A stretch of DNA of 64,000 nucleotides, from assembly GCF_035325925.1 (NCBI RefSeq), contig NZ_DAOKZA010000005.1, forward strand, positions 1 through 64,000, written 5' to 3'. This DNA is from Calidifontimicrobium sp035325925 (GTDB lineage: Bacteria; Pseudomonadota; Gammaproteobacteria; Burkholderiales; Burkholderiaceae_C). Positions 35,930 through 44,606 of the stretch are shown one piece after another (position 1 is the stretch's first letter; every line of letters begins with the position of its first letter). The translations under genes and the position numbers were made by a program. The notes under the pieces are model-generated. The model worked only from the letters and a program-made list of their open reading frames with translations, had not been told where the DNA came from and searched no databases.

Positions 35930-35983
35930 CGGGCCGCCACGGGGCGGCTTGACCCCCGGGGGGAGCCCGCCCCGGGTGGGCGC
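35930..35983 (-). repeat. diverged copy of the 3'-end repeat (copy G) or bidirectional terminator
   Basis: This stretch adjoins the stop of srkA. Read in that gene's direction, a CGCCCACCCGGGGCGGG stem is followed by CTCCCCCCGGGGG and then CCGCCCCGTGGCGG. Module order resembles the dispersed repeat, but the sequences have diverged, so it may simply be an unrelated terminator between the convergent htpG and srkA genes. Confidence 0.4.
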
Positions 35984-37006
35984 TCAGCCGGACATCAGCT
36001 CGACCTGCTCGCGCAGCTGCGTCGCTTGCTGGCTCCAGTACGCCGGTGTGCCGAACCAGGGAAACGCCACCGGAAACGCCGGGTCGCTCCAGCGGCGCGC
36101 GATCCACGCGCTGTGGTGCAGCATGCGCAGCGTGCGCAACGGCTCGATCAGCGCCAGTTCGCGGTCGTCGAACGGCATGAACACGCGGTAGCCGTCGAGC
36201 AGCGCGGCCCAGGCGGCCGTGCGCTGCGGGCCCTCGGGCTCGAGCATCCACAGGTCCTGCACCGCCGGGCCGTTGCAGGCGTCGTCGAGGTCGACGACGT
36301 GCGGACCTTCGTCGCGCCACAGGATGTTGCCGAGGTGGCAGTCGCCGTGCAGCCGCAGCACGCGCAGGCCGCTCAGGCGTGCGAAGGCGGCGTGCACCAG
36401 CGCCAGCGCGGCGTCGGCCGCGGCGCGCCAGGCGCCCAGCTCGGCGGGCGTCACGACGTCGTGGTCGACCAGCCACTGCCGCGACGCGTCTCCCCAGGAG
36501 GCGACGTCGAGGCTGCGCCGGTGCGCGAAGCGCTGCCGCGCGCCGACCGCGTGCAGGCGCCCGATGAAGCGGCCCAGCCAGGCGGCGACGGCGGGGTCGT
36601 CGAGTTCGGGGGAGCGCCCGGCGTGGCGCGGGCTGACGCTGAAGCGGAAACCGCTGGCGAGGTCGGCGGCGAGCGTCGCCGGCGTGCCGGCCAGCATGCA
36701 GCCGCCCGCCGACGACGGCGTGGTCCGCAGCGCGAGCGGTGCCACCACCGGCACGTCGTGGGCTGCGAGCTCGAGCGCGAAGGCGTGCTCCTCGAGGATC
36801 TGCGCGTCGCTCCAGCGGTGCGGACGGTAGAACTTGGCGACCACCGCCGTGCCGTCGTCGAGGAAGACCTGGAACACCCGGTTCTCGTACGAGTTGAGCT
36901 GCAGCAGCCGGCCGTCCGGGTGCAGCCCGGCGCCGGCCAGCGCGTCGAGCACGGCGTCGGGGGTCAGCGCGGCGTAGCCGTCGACCGCCGCGGCAGGGCG
37001 CGACAC
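35984..37006 (-). CDS. srkA: SrkA/RdoA-like stress response kinase
   Basis: 340 residues of the aminoglycoside phosphotransferase/choline-kinase fold. The nucleotide-binding region has LNSYENRVFQV and VVAKFYRPHRW, the catalytic loop is LRLHGDCHLGNILW and the metal-binding VVDLDDACNGP follows. E. coli SrkA (YihE) is a Ser/Thr kinase that protects against stress-induced death. The GTG start at 37006, two bases after the upstream gene's stop, gives a family-like length; it lacks an obvious ribosome site and probably relies on coupling. Confidence 0.87.
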   Translation of the reverse strand: MSRPAAAVDGYAALTPDAVLDALAGAGLHPDGRLLQLNSYENRVFQVFLDDGTAVVAKFYRPHRWSDAQILEEHAFALELAAHDVPVVAPLALRTTPSSAGGCMLAGTPATLAADLASGFRFSVSPRHAGRSPELDDPAVAAWLGRFIGRLHAVGARQRFAHRRSLDVASWGDASRQWLVDHDVVTPAELGAWRAAADAALALVHAAFARLSGLRVLRLHGDCHLGNILWRDEGPHVVDLDDACNGPAVQDLWMLEPEGPQRTAAWAALLDGYRVFMPFDDRELALIEPLRTLRMLHHSAWIARRWSDPAFPVAFPWFGTPAYWSQQATQLREQVELMSG

Positions 37007-37008
37007 GT

Positions 37009-37896
37009 TCAGCGGCCGCCCGATGCGCCGAGCTGTGGTGGCTCGTCGTCGGCGTCGCCGCCTTCGTCGCGACGGCGCTCGGGCCACGGTGCAGGCCACG
37101 CCGTGTCCAGCGGCGCACGCGGGCGTTCATCGTCGGCGCCGTTGGCGCGGCGCACCGCCGGCGGCGCAGGTGGTGGCGAGTAGGGGCTGAACTCGCTCGG
37201 GAAGCTGGCGTCGTTGCGGGTCTCGAGGCCGAAGAACGAGTCGTGGAAGAAGCCCGAGTCCTGCCACAGCGTGGCGCGGCGGCGCCGGCGCGCACCGGCG
37301 GCGGGTGCCGCGCCCAGCGCGTCGCGCGCCGGCTCGGCGATCGGCGCCGCGGCGTGCATGGTGACCGCGGCGGCGCTGACCTGCGGGCTGCGCGCCGGCG
37401 CGCCGGCCTGCGGCACGAGCAGTTGCAGTTCGTGCACCGTGGGCAGGTGGTCCAGCGGGCAGCGCAGGTAGCGGATGCGGCAGGCGCCGAGCACCGACTG
37501 CTTGATCAGCAGCGTGCGCCGCGAGCCGCTGCGGTCGTGGTCGAAGTCGATCGCGGCGAGCACGCGGCCGTTGGCGCTGCAGATCGCGAAGGTGACATGC
37601 GTCGAGCCGAGCAGCTCGTACCAGTAGCGCACGTCCTGTGGGTCGGCCGGCTGGCAGAACCGCACCAGCGGCAGCTTGGCGAGCACGATGTGGTGCGGCA
37701 GCGCCTCGCGCAGCTGGCGGTACAGGCGCCGCTCCTCGGTGTTGAACACCGGACGGGGCGTGAGCGCCCATTCGGTGGGCAGCGGCTTGGGGCGCGCGCT
37801 GCGGCGCGAACGCCACCACAGGCCGGCGGCGATTCCCATGGCGACCAGCGTCAGGGTCGCGAGCGCAAGCAGCCAGGGCAATGTCGTCGAGGTCAT
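37009..37896 (-). CDS. membrane-anchored DUF2726 protein
   Basis: 295 residues. One N-terminal membrane helix (about 7-28) is followed by a DUF2726 domain (about 45-165) with NTEERRLYRQLREALPHHIVLAKLPLVRF and FAICSANGRVLAAIDFDHD, a fold likened to nuclease or NERD-type domains, though no catalytic proof exists. The C-terminal 120 residues are low-complexity, rich in Pro, Ala, Arg and Asp. It is cotranscribed with srkA. Confidence 0.82.
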   Translation of the reverse strand: MTSTTLPWLLALATLTLVAMGIAAGLWWRSRRSARPKPLPTEWALTPRPVFNTEERRLYRQLREALPHHIVLAKLPLVRFCQPADPQDVRYWYELLGSTHVTFAICSANGRVLAAIDFDHDRSGSRRTLLIKQSVLGACRIRYLRCPLDHLPTVHELQLLVPQAGAPARSPQVSAAAVTMHAAAPIAEPARDALGAAPAAGARRRRRATLWQDSGFFHDSFFGLETRNDASFPSEFSPYSPPPAPPAVRRANGADDERPRAPLDTAWPAPWPERRRDEGGDADDEPPQLGASGGR

Positions 37897-38033
37897 GCAG
37901 CCGTGTCGGGTCGTGTCGCGGGGGCGCCACGACCGCCGGCGCAGTTCCGCACTGAAACCGCGCGCATGTTACCGCCGGTCACAACCCCGGGCAGCCCCGC
38001 AACCGTGCGGTTTCGCCGCATCGGCCCGACGGG

Positions 38034-38741
38034 TCAGTCCATGGCCGTGTGCCCGCTCTGGCCCCGAACCCCCGCCTTGACGTCGGCGATCGCGTCGAGC
38101 AGTCCGTCGATGCGCCGTGCCTGGGCCTTGATGCGGTAGTCGATCTCGGCAGCGCCGTCCTCGACGATCTCGCTGACGTGCGACGCCATGTCGTGCGGCG
38201 GCAGCTTGAGCACGGCCTGCGAGTCGGTGCCGGCGCGATCGATCGTCGCGCCCGCCTTGCGCGCGATGCGCAGCATGGCCGTGTTCTCGCTGAGCGCATG
38301 GATGATCATCGTGTCGACGCCGCGGTTGCGCGCGTGCAGCACCGCGTGGTCGAACAGCCGCGCGCCGTAGCCGCGCCCACGCGCCTTCGGCAGCACCGAG
38401 ACGCCGAACTCGGCGCTGTGCGCCTCGCCGGCGTGCGCCAGGTGCGCCATCGCGATCAGCTCGAGGCGGCGGTTGAAGATCCCGAACACCTCGTCGCGGG
38501 CGAAGTCGATGCCGTCGACGTAGCGCCCGATCTGGCTGTCGGTGGCGGGGTGACCGAAGCGCAGGTAGCGGTCGGCGTCGCCCAGCGCCAGCAGGTGCGT
38601 CAGGATGCGCGGTCGGTGGCGCTCGGCCAGCGAGCGGATCGGGATCCAGTGAAATGCGGGTTCGTGCTTCGGTTCGTCGGGACGCGCGTGGCGGTCGGGG
38701 CGAAGTCCGGGCCGGCTGAGGATGTCGCCTGGGAAGCCCAT
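38034..38741 (-). CDS. GNAT family N-acetyltransferase
   Basis: 235 residues. The acetyl-CoA-binding motif is VLPKARGRGYGARLFDHAV, with preceding strands EVFGIFNRRLELIAMAHL and EFGVSV, and NTAMLRIARKAGATI at the C end of the domain. About 50 extra C-terminal residues form a helix-rich tail ending in GQSGHTAMD. The substrate is unknown. A strong AAGGAG lies six bases before the ATG. The gene is divergent from rplM. Confidence 0.85.
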   Translation of the reverse strand: MGFPGDILSRPGLRPDRHARPDEPKHEPAFHWIPIRSLAERHRPRILTHLLALGDADRYLRFGHPATDSQIGRYVDGIDFARDEVFGIFNRRLELIAMAHLAHAGEAHSAEFGVSVLPKARGRGYGARLFDHAVLHARNRGVDTMIIHALSENTAMLRIARKAGATIDRAGTDSQAVLKLPPHDMASHVSEIVEDGAAEIDYRIKAQARRIDGLLDAIADVKAGVRGQSGHTAMD

Positions 38742-38837
38742 GCCTTACTCCTTGTGGGAATCTAGGGTTAACCCGCATGGTAGCGGCACTTGGTGGAGAG
38801 CGTGCTCCAACCGTGATGCCGCGCTCGGCGCCACGTG

Positions 38838-38867
38838 TTCTCGCTGGCCGCAAAAGCCGGATATACT
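38838..38867 (+). promoter_or_regulatory. probable rplM-rpsI promoter
   Basis: A TATACT -10 at 38862-38867 stands out in G+C-rich DNA, with a weak TTCTCG -35 at 38838-38843 (18-base spacer). The predicted start near 38874 leaves a leader of about 214 bases before rplM. Confidence 0.5.
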
Positions 38868-38873
38868 GCGCGG

Positions 38874-39087
38874 CTTTCCCGAAAACGGCGGGGAAACAGG
38901 GCGCGCAGTGCGCGGCGTCGGCGAACCGCCGGCGTCGACAGGTCGTCGCCCCGGCGCACCGGACCAGCACCGAGAGGGGGCCAGCACGAGCCCGCACCGA
39001 GGTGACCGCGGCGCCCGCACAGCCGTGACGAGGCCGACGCAGCGCACCCCGACGGGTGGGTGCGGGCGGCCGCAACGAAAGACCCTC
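38874..39087 (+). promoter_or_regulatory. long 5' leader of rplM, possible autoregulatory RNA
   Basis: About 214 untranslated bases precede rplM. The last part holds a stem of CGCACCC with GGGTGCG (about 39046-39067) close to the ribosome-binding region. L13 operons in several bacteria are feedback-regulated through such leaders, so regulation is plausible; no known L13-leader consensus was matched by eye. Confidence 0.35.
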
Positions 39088-39516
39088 ATGAAGACCTTCA
39101 GCGCCAAGCCGGCCGAGGTGAAGCACGAGTGGTTTGTGATTGACGCCACCGACAAGGTGCTCGGACGTGTCGCCAGCGAAGTGGCACGTCGTTTGCGCGG
39201 CAAGCACAAGGCCATCTACACGCCTCACGTCGATACCGGCGATTTCATCATCGTCGTCAACGCCGACAGGATCCGCGTCACCGGCAGCAAGGCCACCGAC
39301 AAGGTGTACTACCGCCACTCGGGCTATCCGGGTGGCATCTACGGTACATCGTTCAAGGACATGCAGGCCAGGCATCCCGGCCGCGCGCTGGAGAAGGCCG
39401 TCAAGGGCATGCTGCCCAAGGGCCCGCTGGGCTACGCGATGGCCAAGAAGCTGAAGGTCTACGCGGGTGGCGCGCATCCGCACGCGGCCCAGCAGCCGAA
39501 GACGCTGGAAATCTGA
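39088..39516 (+). CDS. rplM: 50S ribosomal protein L13
   Basis: 142 residues, exactly the usual length. It begins MKTFSAKPAEVKHEWFVIDA and carries KVLGRVASEVARRLRGKHKAIYTP and GRALEKAVKGMLPKGPLGYAM, all diagnostic of L13. It binds 23S rRNA early in 50S assembly. It forms an operon with rpsI, 11 bases apart. The codon pattern (fewer rare choices, more lysine AAG) differs from neighbours, as expected for a highly expressed gene. Confidence 0.98.
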   Translation: MKTFSAKPAEVKHEWFVIDATDKVLGRVASEVARRLRGKHKAIYTPHVDTGDFIIVVNADRIRVTGSKATDKVYYRHSGYPGGIYGTSFKDMQARHPGRALEKAVKGMLPKGPLGYAMAKKLKVYAGGAHPHAAQQPKTLEI

Positions 39517-39527
39517 GGAGCGGCGGG

Positions 39528-39920
39528 ATGATCGGAAACTGGAACTACGGCACCGGCCGCCGCAAGTCGTCGGTGGCCCGGGTGTTCATCAAGAAGGGCA
39601 ACGGCCAGATCGTCGTCAACGGCAAGCCGGTGGACGAGTACTTCGGCCGCCAGACGTCGATCATGATCGTCAAGCAGCCGCTGCTGCTGACGAACAACGG
39701 CGAGGCGTTCGACGTCAAGGTCAACGTGCACGGCGGCGGCGAATCGGGCCAGGCCGGTGCGGTGCGCCACGGCATCACGCGTGCGCTGATCGACTACGAC
39801 GCGGCGCTCAAGCCCGAACTGAGCCAGGCCGGGTTCGTCACGCGCGACGCGCGCGAGGTCGAGCGCAAGAAGGTCGGCCTGCATGGTGCGCGCCGCCGCA
39901 AGCAGTTCAGCAAGCGCTGA
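39528..39920 (+). CDS. rpsI: 30S ribosomal protein S9
   Basis: 130 residues. MIGNWNYGTGRRKSSVARVF is the S9 N terminus, followed by GKPVDEYFGR, GGGESGQAGAVRHGITRAL and the basic tail VGLHGARRRKQFSKR, whose last residues contact P-site tRNA. The ATG at 39528 has GAGCGGCGGG upstream. A clear terminator follows 25 bases after the stop, ending the rplM-rpsI transcript. Confidence 0.98.
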   Translation: MIGNWNYGTGRRKSSVARVFIKKGNGQIVVNGKPVDEYFGRQTSIMIVKQPLLLTNNGEAFDVKVNVHGGGESGQAGAVRHGITRALIDYDAALKPELSQAGFVTRDAREVERKKVGLHGARRRKQFSKR

Positions 39921-39944
39921 GGCGCCTGCCCGCAGGACCCGCAT

Positions 39945-39968
39945 CGAGGCCGCCGCTGTGCGGCCTCG
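39945..39968 (+). terminator. rho-independent terminator of rplM-rpsI
   Basis: Nine-base-pair stem (CGAGGCCGC with GCGGCCTCG), six-base loop, followed by TTCGTTTGT. The position after rpsI and the T-rich tail make it the best intrinsic terminator in the window. Confidence 0.75.
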
Positions 39969-40001
39969 TTCGTTTGTGCGCCGCGTCGCGCCGGCAGCCT
40001 G

Positions 40002-40709
40002 ATGCGCTGGAAGCTGCTGCGCCGTCGCCTGTCGGTGTCCGCGCCGCGCATGATCGTGCGCAGCCACCTGCCGTGGCCACTGCGCTGGGCGCTGGCCGCC
40101 GTGGTGCTCGGCTTCTCGGCAGCGATCGCGCTGTGGGCGTTCGAACTGGGCAAGGACATCGCCGGCCTCGACCGCGACCTGCACACCGAAGTGCGCGAGT
40201 TGCGGCGCGAGCTCGCGCGTTCACGCAGCGAACTGGGCGCCGTGCAGTCGGTGGCCAACACCGCGGAGAGCCTGCTGCGTGCCGAGCGCACCGCGCTCGA
40301 GGCGGTGCAGCAGCGGTTGCGCCAGGCCGAGAGCGAGAACCTGGCGCTGAAGGCCGATTTGGGCTTCTTCGAGACGCTGCTACCGGCGCAGGGCGACGCG
40401 CTGGCCGTGCGCGGTCTGCAGGTCGAGGCGGCCGGGCCGGGGCAGTTGCGCTACCAGCTGCTGGTGATGCAGTCGGGCAAGTCGCCGGCGCCGTTCACGG
40501 GCAGGTACGAGGTGTCGCTGGTGGGCACGCGCGCAGGACAGGCCTGGTCGCAGGCGATGCCCGTAGGCGGACTGCCGCTGCAGTTGCGGCAGTACATGCG
40601 CGTCGACGGACTCGTCGACCATCCACCGGACGCCGTGGTACAAACGGTCCAGGTCAGGATCCTGGATCAGGGCGGCGCGGTGCGTGCGATGCAGTGGGCG
40701 AGTCTGTGA
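40002..40709 (+). CDS. DUF6776 membrane-anchored coiled-coil protein
   Basis: 235 residues. One membrane helix (about 28-48) is followed by a coiled coil (about 50-115: ELRRELARSRSELGAVQ and so on) and a beta-rich periplasmic domain (about 120-235: FETLLPAQGDALAVRGLQVE, LRYQLLVMQSG). This is the DUF6776 arrangement. The position before a bactofilin gene, and the coiled coil, suggest a role in envelope or cell-shape organisation, but no function is established. Confidence 0.75.
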   Translation: MRWKLLRRRLSVSAPRMIVRSHLPWPLRWALAAVVLGFSAAIALWAFELGKDIAGLDRDLHTEVRELRRELARSRSELGAVQSVANTAESLLRAERTALEAVQQRLRQAESENLALKADLGFFETLLPAQGDALAVRGLQVEAAGPGQLRYQLLVMQSGKSPAPFTGRYEVSLVGTRAGQAWSQAMPVGGLPLQLRQYMRVDGLVDHPPDAVVQTVQVRILDQGGAVRAMQWASL

Positions 40710-40758
40710 CCGCGCGAAGTCCCGCCGCCGCGCCGGACGAACAAGGGAGTCGTGGGCG

Positions 40759-41157
40759 ATGTGGTTTTCCCGACGCAAGCAGCCGCCGATCCGCAGCCTG
40801 GTCGGCGAGGGCACGCAGGTGCGCGGCGAGTTGCGCTTCTGTGACGGTCTGCGCGTCGACGGCGAGATTCACGGCGACGTCGTCGCCGTCGGCGACGCGC
40901 CGAGCATCCTGGTGGTCAGCGAGAATGCCCGGGTCCATGGCAAGGTCAAAGCCGACCATGTGATCATCAACGGGTCTGTGACGGGGCCGGTCGAGGCGCG
41001 CGAGTTGGTCGAACTGCAACCGAAGGCGCGCATCGTCGGCGACGTGCGCTACGCAGCCCTCGAGATGCATCAGGGCGCGGTGATCGACGGCGAGTTGCGG
41101 CCGTTGAAGTCCGAGGAACGGGTGGCGTTGAAACTCGCCGCTTCAGGCCCAGGTTAG
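40759..41157 (+). CDS. bactofilin
   Basis: 132 residues. A central right-handed beta-helix domain (about 15-115) made of short repeated strands (TQVRGELRFCDGLRVDGEIHG, ENARVHGKVKADHVIINGSVTG, GAVIDGEL) is flanked by short disordered ends, as in bactofilins. These polymerise into membrane-associated filaments that localise peptidoglycan enzymes and shape the cell. AGGGAG precedes the ATG. The gene lies just upstream of erpA; a peptidoglycan-recycling kinase and an M23 endopeptidase follow on the other strand. Confidence 0.9.
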   Translation: MWFSRRKQPPIRSLVGEGTQVRGELRFCDGLRVDGEIHGDVVAVGDAPSILVVSENARVHGKVKADHVIINGSVTGPVEARELVELQPKARIVGDVRYAALEMHQGAVIDGELRPLKSEERVALKLAASGPG

Positions 41158-41179
41158 TTCTGTCTTGAATGGAGTACCG

Positions 41180-41554
41180 ATGAACGCAGTTGCCGAGCAG
41201 GTCCAGGGTGTGAGCGAAGAGATGCCGGCACCGCTGGTGTTCACCGACAGCGCGGCCGAGAAGGTCAAGGAACTCGTCGACGAGGAGGGCAATCCCGACC
41301 TGAAGCTGCGCGTGTTCGTGCAGGGCGGCGGGTGTTCGGGCTTCCAGTACGGATTCACCTTCGACGAGGTGATCAACGAGGACGACACACAGATGACCAA
41401 GAACGGGGTCACGCTGCTGATCGACGCGATGAGCCTGCAGTACCTGCTCGGTGCCGAGATCGACTACAAGGACGACCTGCAGGGCGCGCAGTTCGTGATC
41501 AAGAACCCGAACGCCAACACCACCTGCGGTTGCGGGTCGTCGTTCTCGGTCTGA
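41180..41554 (+). CDS. erpA: iron-sulfur cluster insertion protein ErpA
   Basis: 124 residues of the A-type carrier family. The three cluster ligands are C52 (GGGCSGFQYGF) and C116/C118 (NTTCGCGSSF). It transfers [4Fe-4S] or [2Fe-2S] clusters to apo-proteins such as those of isoprenoid synthesis. ATG 41180 is chosen because GGAG lies five bases upstream; the in-frame TTG at 41165 is disfavoured. A strong hairpin terminator follows. Confidence 0.95.
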   Translation: MNAVAEQVQGVSEEMPAPLVFTDSAAEKVKELVDEEGNPDLKLRVFVQGGGCSGFQYGFTFDEVINEDDTQMTKNGVTLLIDAMSLQYLLGAEIDYKDDLQGAQFVIKNPNANTTCGCGSSFSV

Positions 41555-41571
41555 TCGACTGCAGCCCCGCC

Positions 41572-41595
41572 GACGGCCGCCCACGGGCGGCCGTC
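41572..41595 (+). terminator. terminator after erpA
   Basis: Ten-base-pair perfect stem (GACGGCCGCC with GGCGGCCGTC) with loop CACG, followed by GCGTTTCT, 17 bases after the erpA stop. The T-run is short, so it may act partly by stabilising the 3' end. Confidence 0.65.
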
Positions 41596-41864
41596 GCGTT
41601 TCTGGCTCCCCGGTCCTGCACGACACCGCGTTCGACGGCATGCGCACTGCCCGCGACCGGCCACCGTCTTGAAGCTCGGGCCTCGACCACCGACACGTCG
41701 GCCACCGAGGGCGGCGACCCTGGTGCGCAAATACGGGGGCAGGGGCGCGGGCAGCCGGGTCCGGGGGGACATGGCGCGACAGGGGCCCGCCGGCCTCGGC
41801 ACGCTCGACGCCCGCAGGCCGCGACCGATGGCCCGGGTCTTCGGTGGTCGATCGCAAACCCGCA
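41596..41864. other. 269-bp gap between erpA terminator and anmK
   Basis: Convergent-side spacer without a supportable gene. Short open frames here have unbiased Arg/Pro-rich composition and no ribosome site. No repeat of the dispersed family was found. Confidence 0.4.
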
Positions 41865-42989
41865 CTAGCGCGCCGGGTACAGCGCACCGAGCACGCGGGG
41901 TCCGCGCGCGCCGGTGACTTCCGGCCGGTTGCCCGGCTGACGCTGCAGGTGCGCGTGCGCGAGCCAGGCGAAGGCGGTGGCCTCGACCTGGGTGGCGCCG
42001 ATGCCGAGCCGGTCGGCAGTGATCACGTCGACGTGCGGCAGTGCGCGCGACAGCACGTCGAGCAGGCGAACGTTGTGCGCGCCGCCGCCGCACACCACCA
42101 GCTGCGCCGTCCGCGGCGCGTGCCGCTGCAGGTCGTCGCCGACGACGCCGGCGGTCAGCGCGACCAGCGTGGCCTGCACGTCGGCGGCGCCCAGCGCGCC
42201 GAAGCGTGCCAGGCGTGCGTCCAGCCACGCCGCGTTGAACTGGTCGCGGCCCGTGCTCTTCGGCGGGGGCTGCGCGAAGAAGGGGTCGGCGCGCAAGGCT
42301 TCGAGCAGCACCGGTTCGACGCGGCCGCTCGCCGCCCAGCGGCCCTCGGCGTCGAAACGCTGGCCGGTGTGCCGCTCGCACCACAGGTCGAGCAGCACAT
42401 TGCCCGGCCCGCAGTCGAATCCCGTGACGCGTCCGTCGGCGTGCAGCAGCGTCAGGTTGGCGAAGCCGCCGAGGTTGAGCACCGCGACGGCGGTGCCGGG
42501 ACGCGCGAAGCGCGCCGCGTGGAACGCAGGCACCAGCGGCGCGCCCTGGCCGCCCGCGGCGAGGTCGCGACGGCGGAAGTCGCACACCACGTCGATGCCG
42601 GTCAGCTCGGCGAGCAGCGCGCCGTTGTCGATCTGCACCGTGAACGGCACCGCCTCGTCCGCCGCAGGTGGATGGTGGCGCACGGTCTGGCCGTGCGAGC
42701 CGATCGCGCGCACGGCGGCAGCGTCGGCACCGGCGTGCGCGAGCAGTTCGCCGACCAGGCGCGCGGCGAGTTCGACCATGCGCTGCGCCGCGCGCGCGGC
42801 GCGGGCGAGTTCGTCGCGGCCCGGCGTGTTCAGCGCCAGCAACTCGGCACGCAGGTCGTCGGGGTAGCCGGCGTGGCGGTGGGCGACGGTGGCGATGCGC
42901 AGCGCAGCCGCGTCGCCTTCGATGTCGGCCAGCACGGCGTCGATGCCGTCGAGCGACGTGCCCGACATCAGGCCGACGTACAGCGACAT
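41865..42989 (-). CDS. anmK: anhydro-N-acetylmuramic acid kinase
   Basis: 374 residues. The N-terminal phosphate-binding GLMSGTSLDGIDAVLADIEG, then GSHGQTVRHHPP, LNLGGFANLTLL, GFDCGPGNVLLDLW and VVCGGGAHNVRLL are the ASKHA motifs of AnmK. It phosphorylates and hydrolyses 1,6-anhydro-MurNAc during peptidoglycan recycling. It lies 16 bases downstream of the M23 endopeptidase gene on the same strand, so hydrolase and recycling kinase are probably cotranscribed. Confidence 0.95.
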   Translation of the reverse strand: MSLYVGLMSGTSLDGIDAVLADIEGDAAALRIATVAHRHAGYPDDLRAELLALNTPGRDELARAARAAQRMVELAARLVGELLAHAGADAAAVRAIGSHGQTVRHHPPAADEAVPFTVQIDNGALLAELTGIDVVCDFRRRDLAAGGQGAPLVPAFHAARFARPGTAVAVLNLGGFANLTLLHADGRVTGFDCGPGNVLLDLWCERHTGQRFDAEGRWAASGRVEPVLLEALRADPFFAQPPPKSTGRDQFNAAWLDARLARFGALGAADVQATLVALTAGVVGDDLQRHAPRTAQLVVCGGGAHNVRLLDVLSRALPHVDVITADRLGIGATQVEATAFAWLAHAHLQRQPGNRPEVTGARGPRVLGALYPAR

Positions 42990-43005
42990 CGGCAGCCGGG
43001 CGGGT

Positions 43006-44379
43006 TCAGTCGCGGTCGAGCGCGGCGGTGGTGATCGAGCGCGCGACGTCGAGCTTGACGCGCGCGACCTGCGCCTGCTGCTCGAACCCGGCGCGCTCGC
43101 TGGCGGCCAGCGTCACTGCCTCCGACGACTTGGCGATGCGCATCGGGTCCTGGTGCACGCCGTTGACGTGGAACTCGAAGTGCAGGTGCGGCCCGGTGGC
43201 CCAGCCGGTCGCGCCGACGGCGCCCAGGTGCTGCCCCTGCGCGACGCGCTCGCCGCGCCTCACGTCGATGCGGCTGAGGTGCGCGTACAGCGTGGTGCGG
43301 TGGTTGCTGTGGCGCACGATGACGACGTTGCCGTAGCCGTTCTGCCGGCCGGCGAAGTCGACGACGCCGTCGCCGACCACGCGCACCGGGGTGCCGGTGG
43401 GCGCGGCGTAGTCGACGCCCTTGTGCGCGCGCAGGCGCTGCAGGATCGGGTGCATGCGCATCGCGAAACCCGATGTCACGCGCGAGAACTCGAGCGGGCT
43501 GGCGAGGAAGGTGCGGCGCTTGCTCTGCCCGTCGAACGCATAGTAGCCGCCGCGGCCGTCGCGGCCCTGGTACCACAGCGCCTGGTGCACGCGCCCGCCG
43601 TTGACGAACTCGGCGGCCAGCACGCGGCCGGTGCCCTGGTTCCAGACGATCGGCTCACCGTCGGCGGTCAGCGTCTCGTAGACCACGCTGAAGGTGTCGC
43701 CGCGGCGCAGTTCGCGGTGGAAGTCGATGTCGGTCGAGAAGATCTCGGCCACCTGAATCGCGATCGCATCGGCGATGCCGGCTTCCTCGGTGGCGGCGAA
43801 CAGCGACGAGCGGATCGTGCCGCTGCCCACCCGCACCTGCGCCTCGAGCGGTGCGATCTCGGCGAAGGCGCGCCAGCCGTCGCCGTCGCGTTGCACCGTC
43901 AGGCGAGTGAAGTGGGTGCGCGCCTGGTCGCGCTCGGCCGGAAAGCGGGCCACCAGTTCGAGCAGCGTGCCGTCGCCGCGCGCCGTGGCGCTGACCAGCT
44001 TGCCCGGACGGCCCTCGAGCACGCGCCGCGCCGTGGCGTCGCGGCGCAGGAACGCCGACGCGTCGACGTCGGCGACGCCGAGGCGCTGCAGCAGGCTGTC
44101 GGCGGTGTCGCCGACGCGCGTGACCTGGCTGCGCGACAGCGCCAGCGAGTGGTCGGCCAGCGCCTCGAGCTGAGCCTCGAGCGGCAGCACGTCGATCGCC
44201 TCGCTGACCACGCGGCGCGGCAACTCGGCAGCGTCGGGCGCCAGCGGGGCGATGCCGAACGCGGCGGCGGCGAAGCCGACCAGACCGACGGCGACGCCGG
44301 CCATCAGGCCGCGGTGGTGCCTTGCGACGAATTGCTGCACGTCTGCAGTGCTGCGGTTCAACCAGCCCAACGGATCCAC
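43006..44379 (-). CDS. M23 family metallopeptidase (peptidoglycan endopeptidase)
   Basis: 457 residues from GTG 44379. A membrane helix (about 25-45), a long periplasmic region with OapA/Csd3-like parts (about 60-290), then the M23 zinc domain with MRMHPILQRLRAHKGVDYAAPTG and GPHLHFEFHVNG (the HxH site). It cleaves peptidoglycan crosslinks, like MepM or ShyA. In-frame starts up to TTG 44451 cannot be excluded. The gene is divergent from tyrS, and anmK follows. Confidence 0.9.
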   Translation of the reverse strand: MDPLGWLNRSTADVQQFVARHHRGLMAGVAVGLVGFAAAAFGIAPLAPDAAELPRRVVSEAIDVLPLEAQLEALADHSLALSRSQVTRVGDTADSLLQRLGVADVDASAFLRRDATARRVLEGRPGKLVSATARGDGTLLELVARFPAERDQARTHFTRLTVQRDGDGWRAFAEIAPLEAQVRVGSGTIRSSLFAATEEAGIADAIAIQVAEIFSTDIDFHRELRRGDTFSVVYETLTADGEPIVWNQGTGRVLAAEFVNGGRVHQALWYQGRDGRGGYYAFDGQSKRRTFLASPLEFSRVTSGFAMRMHPILQRLRAHKGVDYAAPTGTPVRVVGDGVVDFAGRQNGYGNVVIVRHSNHRTTLYAHLSRIDVRRGERVAQGQHLGAVGATGWATGPHLHFEFHVNGVHQDPMRIAKSSEAVTLAASERAGFEQQAQVARVKLDVARSITTAALDRD

Positions 44380-44606
44380 GAGTGCGGGCGGGGCCCAACG
44401 CCCCGGCGTCTGCGGCCGACACGCTCCGCAGGAGCGCGCGACACGGTGCAATAGGAAACTCCGGCCGACCGATAGAATTCGCCCGCCGGACCTTGCTCCG
44501 GTTGATTTTTTTCTGTGGCGGTCTGATGACCGCCGGCCAGTATATCCGGCCGAAAGTGGCCCCGAACCTGGGAAATGCCCGCTTTCGGTGCCACCGCCGA
44601 GCCATC

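Larger units (their letters stand above)
38742..39087. other. 346-bp divergent region between the GNAT gene and rplM
   Basis: It contains a perfect GGGTTAACCC palindrome (38765-38774) close to the GNAT start, a promoter-like TATACT box for rplM and a long G+C-rich leader. No small gene was recognised. The leader is described separately. Confidence 0.5.
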
